From NCBI GenBank assembly GCA_012274205.1, contig JAAOZY010000467.1, forward strand, positions 1-9,354: a DNA stretch of 9,354 nt, read 5' to 3'. Both the position numbers and the translations under genes were made by a program. The stretch's first letter is position 1, and the number at the start of each line of letters is the position of its first letter. A model generated the notes under the pieces. That model worked only from the letters and a program-made list of their open reading frames with translations. It was not told where the DNA came from and searched no databases. Of this stretch, positions 1 through 5,757 are shown piece by piece. The DNA is from Betaproteobacteria bacterium. GTDB taxonomy: Bacteria > Pseudomonadota > Gammaproteobacteria > Burkholderiales > SG8-39.

Positions 1-10
1 CGTTGACTGA
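1..10 (+). other. Possible 3' end of the upstream gene (stop codon only)
   Basis: Two stop codons lie in the first ten bases: TGA at 4-6 and TGA at 8-10. The second overlaps the ATG of the next gene as TGATG, the same kind of junction used throughout this operon, so the preceding gene probably ends in Val-Asp-stop at 8-10. Too little sequence is present to identify that gene. In known tad clusters a TadZ/CpaE-type gene is the usual neighbour, but that is inference only. Confidence 0.3.
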
Positions 11-1818
11 TGTTCAAAGTTCTCGTCACCGACAGCAATGGCGCCCGCAGCGAGTTCGAGGTGGGCAAGGAGGCGGCCTCGATCGGCCGCGCCGACGACA
101 ACGTCATCGTGCTGAAGGGCTGGACGGTGGGTAAGCGCCAGGCCACGATAGAGGCGCGCCCGACCGGCTTGTATGTCGTCGATCACGGCGGCCTGTCGGT
201 GACCGAGGTGAACGGCAAGACCATCGAGGGCGAGCACGGACCGCTGGTCGCGGACGACCAAATCGGCATTGCCGGCTATCGCTTGCAGGTAGTGGCGCCG
301 GCGGCGTCGAGGCCCGCGCCATCGATAGCCGTAGTGCCGCCGCCGCGCAATGAGCCCGAAGCAGCCGGCGCCGCAGCGCCCGCGGTCGTAACGCCGCCCG
401 CCGCTGCTTCCGCCCCAGCGCGACCAGTCGCAGCGCCAATTTCGGCGCCGTCGGCGCCCGCGGCGGCAGCGCCTGAGCCCCAGCCGGCGCCGCTTTCGCC
501 GCCGCCTGCGCCTGCGGCACAGCCCATGCTTACCACGCCGCAGCGCGATGCCCTCAACAAGGCCCGCATCATCGTGCAGCAGAAGCTGATTTCGACCATG
601 GACTTGCGCCGCGTCGACGTCACGCGCATGAACGAGGAGGAGCTGCGCAACACCACGGCGACGCTGATCGGCGAGATCATCGCCACCGAACCGACGCTAG
701 GCGCGGTCGACCGCGCGCGCCTGGCAAAAGAGGTTCTGGACGAGGCGGTGGGCCTCGGCCCGCTCGAAGAACTGCTGTCCGACCCGAGCGTGACCGAAAT
801 CATGGTCAACCGCTTCGACCAGATCTATATCGAGCGCAGCGGCAAGCTGACGCTTTCCGACATCAGCTTTACCGCCGAAAAAAACGTGGTGTCGGCGATC
901 GAGCGCATCGTCGCGCCGCTGGGCCGGCGCATCGACGAGTCCTCGCCCATGGTGGATGCGCGCCTCAAGGACGGTTCGCGCGTCAATGCGGTGATTCCGC
1001 CGCTGGCGCTCAAGGGCGCCAATATCACCATACGCAAGTTTTCCAAGACCAAGCTGAAGGACGTGGACCTGATCAAGTACGGCTCCGTGACCAAGGAGAT
1101 CATGGATTTCATGCAGCAGGCGGTGCACCACCACGCCAATATCGTCATCTCCGGCGGCACCGGTTCGGGCAAGACGACGCTGCTCAACGTGCTCTCGAAC
1201 TACATTCCGGAGGGCGATCGCATCGTCACCGTCGAGGACGCGGCCGAACTGCAGCTCAACCAGCCGCACGTGGTCTCGCTCGAATCGCGCCCCCCCAACG
1301 TCGAAGGCAAGGGTGCCGTGACCATACGCGACCTGGTCAAAAACTGCCTGCGCATGCGGCCGGACCGCATCGTCGTCGGCGAGTGCCGCGGTGGCGAGGC
1401 GCTGGACATGCTGCAGGCGATGAACACCGGCCATGATGGATCGCTGACCACCACCCACGCCAACACGCCGCGCGACTGCATTGCGCGCCTCGAGGTGCTG
1501 ACGCTGATGTCCGGCATCGAACTGCCGATCCGCGCGATCCGCGAGCAGATCAGTTCGGCGGTGCACATCATCATCCAGCAGAGCCGCTTTCCCGACGGCA
1601 GCCGACGCGTCACCCACGTGACCGAGATTACCGGCATGGAGGGAGACATGATCCAGCTGCAGGACATCTTCCTGTTCAAGATGGAAGGTTACGGTCCGGA
1701 CGGGAAGATTCGCGGCAAGTTTATCGCCACCGGCGCCATCCCGGACTTTTACGCCAGCCTGTCCGAGCGCGGCATTCCGGTCGACCTGTCGATCTTCCAG
1801 AAGGACCGCGTGCTGTGA
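10..1818 (+). CDS. cpaF: FHA-domain-fused TadA/CpaF-type secretion ATPase (Tad pilus)
   Basis: This is the cytoplasmic secretion ATPase that powers Flp pilus assembly through the TadB/TadC platform. The 602 residues fall into three parts. Residues 1-96 form an FHA-like beta domain, with IGRADDN at 25-31 and VNGK at 67-70. Residues 97-172 are a Pro/Ala-rich linker. From about 173 onward there is a complete CpaF-type ATPase. It has an Asp-box-like TVEDAAEL (407-414), Walker A GGTGSGKTT (382-390), Walker B region RIVVGE (453-458) and a His box with TGHDGS and TTTHAN (473-485). TadA/CpaF proteins are usually about 420-480 residues; the excess is the FHA domain plus linker. In the FHA domain the usual SxxH is replaced by GKRQ (41-44), so phosphothreonine binding is doubtful. 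The ATG at 10 gives the complete FHA fold; its ribosome binding site lies outside the window. The stop overlaps the GTG of tadB (GTGA, 1815-1818). Family assignment is firm; the role of the FHA domain is unknown. Confidence 0.95.
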   Translation: MFKVLVTDSNGARSEFEVGKEAASIGRADDNVIVLKGWTVGKRQATIEARPTGLYVVDHGGLSVTEVNGKTIEGEHGPLVADDQIGIAGYRLQVVAPAASRPAPSIAVVPPPRNEPEAAGAAAPAVVTPPAAASAPARPVAAPISAPSAPAAAAPEPQPAPLSPPPAPAAQPMLTTPQRDALNKARIIVQQKLISTMDLRRVDVTRMNEEELRNTTATLIGEIIATEPTLGAVDRARLAKEVLDEAVGLGPLEELLSDPSVTEIMVNRFDQIYIERSGKLTLSDISFTAEKNVVSAIERIVAPLGRRIDESSPMVDARLKDGSRVNAVIPPLALKGANITIRKFSKTKLKDVDLIKYGSVTKEIMDFMQQAVHHHANIVISGGTGSGKTTLLNVLSNYIPEGDRIVTVEDAAELQLNQPHVVSLESRPPNVEGKGAVTIRDLVKNCLRMRPDRIVVGECRGGEALDMLQAMNTGHDGSLTTTHANTPRDCIARLEVLTLMSGIELPIRAIREQISSAVHIIIQQSRFPDGSRRVTHVTEITGMEGDMIQLQDIFLFKMEGYGPDGKIRGKFIATGAIPDFYASLSERGIPVDLSIFQKDRVL

Positions 1819-2666
1819 ACGACCTCGGACTGGTCGTCGGCGTCATCGCCATCGCCGCGATCTTCACCATCTGGACGCTGCTCGAATTGCTGATGCGGCT
1901 GCTGCGCCGTCAGCGCGAGACCATCAAGACGGAGGCGCGGGACAGTCTTGCCGGCATGTTCATTTTCATTGACCCGGCCAAGATGTTCTACTGGAACGTA
2001 GCGGCCCTGTTCATATTGCCGCCGCTGCTGTGGTTCATATTCGGCAATCCGGTGGTGGCGGTCGCATCAGCCGTGGCGCTGATCGTCCTGCCAAAGTGGA
2101 TGGTGGGTTTTCTCAAGAAACAGCGCCTGCACCGCTTCGAGGCCCAGCTGCCGGATGCGCTGCTGATGATTTCCGGCAGCATGCGCGCGGGCGCGGGGCT
2201 CAACGTGGCGATGGAATCCATGGTGGCCGAATCGCGGCCGCCGGTGAGCCAGGAATTCGAGCTCCTGCTGCGTGAAATGCGCGTCGGCGTCGACTTCGAT
2301 ACCGCGCTCAAGTCGATGGAGGCGCGCCTGCCGCTGCAGGATTTCGTGATGGTCGTCTCGGCCATGCGCATCGCGCGCGAAGTCGGCGGCAACCTCGCGG
2401 ATATTCTCGAGTCCATTGCCGACACGCTGCGGCGCAAGCATGTCATGGAGGGCAAGATCGCGGCGCTGACCGCCCAGGGCAAGATCCAGGGCCTGGTCAT
2501 GACCATGCTGCCGCTGTTCATGATGCTCGCCCTGTACAAGATGGAGCCGGCCGCGATGGCGCCCTTGTTCAACACCGTGATGGGCTGGGCCGTGCTGGCG
2601 GTGATCGCCGTCATGGAACTGCTCGGTTATTTCTTCATCCGCAAGATCGTGACCATCGACGTATAG
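1815..2666 (+). CDS. tadB: TadB, inner-membrane platform protein of the Tad pilus
   Basis: This GspF-like integral membrane protein forms, with TadC, the inner-membrane platform on which the ATPase acts. The product is 283 residues. There is a hydrophobic segment at about 4-27, a second hydrophobic stretch at about 58-93 (probably one or two helices), and a cytoplasmic T2SSF domain from about 108 containing EAQLPDALLMISGSMRAG and the LREMRVGVDFDTAL and AREVGGNLADIL elements. Two C-terminal membrane segments follow, at about 227-245 and 255-277. Length and arrangement fit TadB. The start is a GTG at 1815 that overlaps the cpaF stop by 4 nt, which implies translational coupling. It lies 3 nt upstream of tadC. 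TadB and TadC are paralogues; this one is called TadB from its position directly after the ATPase and its GAGLNVAMESM region. Confidence 0.92.
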   Translation: MNDLGLVVGVIAIAAIFTIWTLLELLMRLLRRQRETIKTEARDSLAGMFIFIDPAKMFYWNVAALFILPPLLWFIFGNPVVAVASAVALIVLPKWMVGFLKKQRLHRFEAQLPDALLMISGSMRAGAGLNVAMESMVAESRPPVSQEFELLLREMRVGVDFDTALKSMEARLPLQDFVMVVSAMRIAREVGGNLADILESIADTLRRKHVMEGKIAALTAQGKIQGLVMTMLPLFMMLALYKMEPAAMAPLFNTVMGWAVLAVIAVMELLGYFFIRKIVTIDV

Positions 2667-2669
2667 GCC

Positions 2670-3551
2670 ATGGACAACTTCGTTCTCCCGCTGATCGGCT
2701 TGATGTTTGGCGCCGCCGTGCTGCTTGTGATCTATGCTTCGTCCAAGCTCAAGGCGGAGGTGCCCACGGAGGATCGCGAATACATGGATCCGCTGCCGCC
2801 CTTGCTGCGGCTGGTATGGCCGCTGGTGCGCTTCCTCGAATATCACGTCTGCGCTTTCATCCCGTCGGCAGCCCTGGAGCGCACCCACGAAAAGCTGCAG
2901 CGCACGGGCGTCGGCTATCTGATGAGCGCCGAGCAGTTCTACGCCATCCGCATTCTTTCGGTGCTCGGTATCTTCGCGCTCACCTACTGGGGGCAAACGG
3001 TACTCAAGAACGATTCCCCGAACACGCTGATCATCGCCGTCCTCATCGGCTTCTTCCTTCCGGCGCAATGGCTGCGCGACGTGCAGACGCGGCGCTACAA
3101 GGCGGTGCAGCGCACGCTGCCGGTGTACCTGGACTTCGTCACCATGGCGGTGGAAGCCGGACTCAATCTGACCGGGGCGATCAACCAGACCATGGAAAAA
3201 GGCCCGGCCGGCCCGCTGCGCCATGAGTTCTACCTGGTGGTGCGCGACCTGCGCTCCGGCCTGTCGCGCTCCGACGCGCTGCGCCGCATGGAGGCGCGCC
3301 TGCAGATGCCCGAAATCACCAGCTTCGTCGGAACCGTGATTCAGGCCGAGCGCATGGGGGCGCGCCTCGGTTCCGCGCTGAGGACGCAGGCCGAACAGCG
3401 CCGCTCCGAGCGCTTCCAGCGCGCCGAAAAGCTCGCCATGGAAGCGCCGGTCAAGCTGATCGGTCCGCTGATGATGTTCATCTTTCCGGTCACCTTCATC
3501 GTCCTCGGTTTCCCGATCGCGATGAAATTTCTCAACTCGGGAATCATGTGA
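2670..3551 (+). CDS. tadC: TadC, second inner-membrane platform protein of the Tad pilus
   Basis: This is the partner platform protein to TadB, with 293 residues. It has an N-terminal membrane helix (about 4-24), a central hydrophobic pair (about 92-130), and a T2SSF domain that begins near RTLPVYLDFVTMAVEAGLNL and contains RDLRSGLSRSDALRRM and QAERMGARLGSALRTQAEQR. A last hydrophobic segment (about 265-285) lies close to the C-terminus. The ATG at 2670 lies 3 nt after the tadB TAG, and no strong Shine-Dalgarno is visible, so expression probably depends on translation of tadB. The stop overlaps the GTG of the DUF192 gene (GTGA, 3548-3551). The order ATPase-TadB-TadC is the standard tad order, which supports the call. 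Confidence 0.92.
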   Translation: MDNFVLPLIGLMFGAAVLLVIYASSKLKAEVPTEDREYMDPLPPLLRLVWPLVRFLEYHVCAFIPSAALERTHEKLQRTGVGYLMSAEQFYAIRILSVLGIFALTYWGQTVLKNDSPNTLIIAVLIGFFLPAQWLRDVQTRRYKAVQRTLPVYLDFVTMAVEAGLNLTGAINQTMEKGPAGPLRHEFYLVVRDLRSGLSRSDALRRMEARLQMPEITSFVGTVIQAERMGARLGSALRTQAEQRRSERFQRAEKLAMEAPVKLIGPLMMFIFPVTFIVLGFPIAMKFLNSGIM

Positions 3552-3901
3552 AACTGGGCGCGCTGTACGCGGGTGAGGCCTGCCTGCTGCCGCGTGTGTG
3601 GAAAGCCGCAGGCACGCTGGACCGGATGCGCGGGCTGCTGGGCCGCCCGCCGCTGCAGCCGGGCGAGGGCCTGTGGATCGAGCCCTGCGCCTCGGTGCAC
3701 ACGCTGGGCATGCGCTATCCCCTGGATCTCGCCTTCGTCGATGCGCAGGGCCGCGTGAAAAAGCTGGTTCACGGAATTTCTCCGCTGCGCCTGGCCAGCT
3801 CCATCGGCGCGCGCGCCACGCTCGAGGCCAATGCCGGGCAGCTTGCGGCCTGCGGCCTCAACGTCGGCGACCAGGTCGCCTGGCGGGAATTGGGCAAATG
3901 A
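3548..3901 (+). CDS. DUF192 family protein, no signal peptide
   Basis: The 117-residue product matches the DUF192 family, a small beta-rich fold of unknown function. The diagnostic core is WIEPCASVHTLGMRYPLDLA starting at W43, followed by FVD (63-65) and the later VGDQVAW near the C-terminus. Cys47, Ser49, His51 and the GM-YP-D pattern are the family hallmarks. Many DUF192 proteins carry an N-terminal export signal. This one begins directly with MKLGALYAGE and has no hydrophobic leader, so it is probably cytoplasmic. The GTG start at 3548 overlaps the tadC stop, and its own stop overlaps the ATG of the TPR lipoprotein (ATGA, 3898-3901), so it is translationally embedded in the pilus operon. 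A pilus-related role is an inference from this context only. Confidence 0.85.
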   Translation: MKLGALYAGEACLLPRVWKAAGTLDRMRGLLGRPPLQPGEGLWIEPCASVHTLGMRYPLDLAFVDAQGRVKKLVHGISPLRLASSIGARATLEANAGQLAACGLNVGDQVAWRELGK

Positions 3902-4410
3902 ACGCGCGCGCGCTCGCCGCCGTCGCGCTCGCGCTGAGCGCCGTGTTTGCCGCGGGCTGCACCACCGCTGTCAGCGGCGTGATCCAGTCGCTCGACAACG
4001 ATCCCGATCTGATGTCCATCAACCAGGAGGCCCGGCTGGCCTATGAGGGCGGCGAGCTGGCCAAGGCGGAGACGCTCTACCGCAGCCTCGCGCGCAGGAT
4101 GCCCAACGATGCCGAAACCTGGCTGCGGCTGGGCAATCTCTATGCGCGCAGCAATCGCCCGGACGAGGCGGCCAGCGCCTATCATCACGCGCTGATGGCC
4201 GACAATGCCGAAGCGCGGGCCTGGCACAACCTCGGTGTCGTGCGCCTGCGCCAGGCCTGGGCTTCGCTGCTGCAGGCGCAGGCGACGGTCAAACCCAGTA
4301 ACGGCCTGGCACCCCAAATCGATTCCCTGCTCGAATACCTGAGCAAGCTGCCGCAAATCGAAGCGGAGTCGCACAAGGCGGCTGCGTCGCCGGACGCAAG
4401 GAAATACTGA
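3898..4410 (+). CDS. tadD: TadD-like TPR lipoprotein
   Basis: The 170-residue product has a lipoprotein signal peptide: a hydrophobic stretch at 5-19 ending in FAAGC with the lipid-modified cysteine at 21. The lipobox has Ala rather than Leu at -3, so it is somewhat non-canonical. Tetratricopeptide-like helical repeats span roughly 45-113 (elements AYEGGELAKAETLYRSL and WLRLGNLYARSNRPDEAASA, followed by AWHNLGVVRLRQA). In known tad loci TadD is a TPR lipoprotein that helps assemble or localise the RcpA secretin, and that role is inferred here from context. The ATG at 3898 overlaps the DUF192 stop. The same frame stays open upstream to 3598, but only the 3898 start gives a signal peptide with a lipobox. 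The stop is 2 nt before the TadE-like GTG. The specific name tadD is probable rather than proven, because TPR lipoproteins are common. Confidence 0.78.
   Translation: MNARALAAVALALSAVFAAGCTTAVSGVIQSLDNDPDLMSINQEARLAYEGGELAKAETLYRSLARRMPNDAETWLRLGNLYARSNRPDEAASAYHHALMADNAEARAWHNLGVVRLRQAWASLLQAQATVKPSNGLAPQIDSLLEYLSKLPQIEAESHKAAASPDARKY
4398..4404 (+). promoter_or_regulatory. Shine-Dalgarno for the TadE-like gene
   Basis: AAGGAAA at 4398-4404 lies 8 nt upstream of the GTG at 4413 and inside the end of the TPR lipoprotein gene. It supports the GTG at 4413 over the in-frame ATG at 4461. Confidence 0.5.
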
Positions 4411-4412
4411 GT

Positions 4413-5279
4413 GTGAAGACGCTCCGATCTCCCGGCCCAAACCGGCTGCGCGGTCAAGCCATGGCCGAATACATCATCATCCTGCCGGCGCTGCTGATGC
4501 TGGTGCTGGGGGCGATCCAGTTCGCCCTGCTCTACGAAATCAAGAGCACCCTCAACTACGCGGTATTCGTAGGCGCACGCCAAGGCGCGCTGAAGAACGC
4601 CAGCACGACCTCGATCAAGGACGGCATCGCCGCAGGCATGACACCCCTGTTCACGTTCGACCCCGACGTCGGCGGATTGCTCAAGGGCCGCGCCATCGCC
4701 ATGATCGAGGTATTCAACCCCCTCACCATGAACGTGGCGGTGCTCAGCCCGACCGCCAAGGCGGCGGACGATTTCGGCATCGACGATCCGGACGACACCT
4801 CCAGCCCGAAGAAGAAACGGATCATCCCCAACGACAACCTGACCTATCGGCCGACATCGAACGGCGGCAGTTCGGGCATCAACATCCAGGATGCGAACCT
4901 GCTCAAGGTGCGCGTGACCTACTGCGCCAAGCTGATCGTGCCGCTGGTGAACGTGGCCATCTATTCCCTGGTCAACGGCATCGCCGGCGTGCAGAATCTG
5001 AGCAACGAGTGGTTCGCCGAGTCCACCGCTACCGCGACCTCGCCCAACGACTGCAGCCTGCTCAAGGACAAGTACGGCGGCAAGGTCGATTCCATCATTG
5101 CTGCCGGCAGCAAGGTCGGGGTGGATCTGGGATTCCTGAGTACGGCGCTCGATTCGCTGTCGAGCGCACTTTCCGGCGCCACGGTTCCCGGCCTGGGCTG
5201 GGTCATCGGCGGCTACAGAATTCCGGTCACCGCCGAGGCAGTGGTGCGCATGCAGAGTCCGGCGCGATTCGACAAATGA
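4413..5279 (+). CDS. TadE-like minor pseudopilin
   Basis: The 288-residue product has an N-terminal TadE-like segment: a short basic leader, then GQAMAEY at 14-20, then a long hydrophobic helix (about 20-41). The motif fits the G/XXXXEY site reported for processing of Flp, TadE and TadF by the prepilin peptidase TadV. Cleavage after Gly14 would leave Glu19 as the fifth residue of the mature protein. The GTG start at 4413 is preferred to ATG 4461 because only it provides the leader and the glycine. The exported part (about 42-288) is large for TadE. It contains only two cysteines, C171 and C214, which could form a disulfide, and ends with GYRIPVTAEAVVRMQ. It lies 2 nt after the TPR gene and overlaps the DUF3617 start (ATGA, 5276-5279). 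It could equally be called TadF- or TadG-like; only the TadE-type N-terminus is clear. Confidence 0.82.
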   Translation: MKTLRSPGPNRLRGQAMAEYIIILPALLMLVLGAIQFALLYEIKSTLNYAVFVGARQGALKNASTTSIKDGIAAGMTPLFTFDPDVGGLLKGRAIAMIEVFNPLTMNVAVLSPTAKAADDFGIDDPDDTSSPKKKRIIPNDNLTYRPTSNGGSSGINIQDANLLKVRVTYCAKLIVPLVNVAIYSLVNGIAGVQNLSNEWFAESTATATSPNDCSLLKDKYGGKVDSIIAAGSKVGVDLGFLSTALDSLSSALSGATVPGLGWVIGGYRIPVTAEAVVRMQSPARFDK

Positions 5280-5749
5280 CGCGCTTGCGCGGACCCTTTG
5301 CCCACGCTCTGACATTCTTGCTGTTCGCTGCGCCGGGTGCGCAGGCCGCAGAACCGGTGGACCTGAAGCCGGGGCTGTGGCGGCTGTCGGTCGAAATGAT
5401 CATTCCCGGCCGTGGTCCGGATACCGGGCCCTTGACCACCGACATGTGCCTGAAGCCCTCGGATGTGGGCCGGCTCGCCGCCCCGCCCAATTCCCCCTGC
5501 CAGATAAGCGGCCTCGACATCCAGCCTCGCAGGATGCACTGGAAGGTCAGCTGCGAGCAGGGGCAGATGCGTTCCCACGGCGAGGGCATCATGGAGTTCG
5601 GCGGCACGCACTTCAGCAGCGCGCTGCTGATCCAGACCGAACCGCCCTATGCCATGCGCATCAAGCAGTCCATGACAGGTACCTATCTTGGCCCCTGCCC
5701 GGTGGGCACGCCGGCCGGCAAGACGCCGCTCAAGCCCTACACCCGGTAG
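5276..5749 (+). CDS. Exported DUF3617 family protein
   Basis: The 157-residue product has a Sec signal peptide: a hydrophobic core at about 11-20 and AQA at 22-24, with probable cleavage before Ala25. The mature part shows DUF3617 features: the opening LKPGLWRLSVEM (30-41), a CLKP element (58-61), and a WKVSCE strand (89-94) followed by a GEGIMEF strand. Four cysteines (58, 75, 93, 141) could form two disulfides in the periplasm. The function of DUF3617 is unknown. The ATG at 5276 overlaps the stop of the TadE-like gene, so it is coupled to the pilus operon and appears to be its last gene. The frame is open further upstream to 5009, but the signal peptide fixes the start. Its TAG is 3 nt from the stop codon of the convergent gene. 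Confidence 0.8.
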   Translation: MTRLRGPFAHALTFLLFAAPGAQAAEPVDLKPGLWRLSVEMIIPGRGPDTGPLTTDMCLKPSDVGRLAAPPNSPCQISGLDIQPRRMHWKVSCEQGQMRSHGEGIMEFGGTHFSSALLIQTEPPYAMRIKQSMTGTYLGPCPVGTPAGKTPLKPYTR

Positions 5750-5757
5750 CTGCTACC
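5745..5757. repeat. Short inverted repeat across the two convergent stop codons
   Basis: GGTAG-CTG-CTACC is a perfect 5-bp stem with a 3-nt loop. It contains the TAG of the DUF3617 gene (5747-5749) and the complement of the TAG of the opposing gene (5753-5755). No run of T follows it on either strand, so it is not a standard intrinsic terminator. Confidence 0.4.

Noticed and set aside
300..525. Low-complexity GC-rich stretch as a repeat array
   Set aside because: It codes for an in-frame Pro/Ala linker with no regular DNA period that I can see, so it is a protein hinge rather than a repeat element.
697..1617. 306-codon minus-strand frame inside the cpaF ATPase domain
   Set aside because: It is a reverse shadow of the Walker A/B region and has no independent evidence.
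2067..3224. 385-codon minus-strand frame across tadB and tadC
   Set aside because: It is a reverse shadow of two well-supported genes and contains no domain signature.
3598..3897. Longer N-terminal start for the TPR lipoprotein
   Set aside because: The extension overlaps most of the DUF192 gene out of frame and would bury the signal peptide and lipobox.
5009..5275. Longer N-terminal start for the DUF3617 protein
   Set aside because: The extension overlaps the TadE-like gene out of frame and would place the signal peptide in the interior.
4185..5315. 376-codon minus-strand frame across the TPR and TadE-like genes
   Set aside because: Its composition (many His, Arg, Gln, Asp) is that of a reverse-complement shadow, and both underlying + strand genes have clear motifs.
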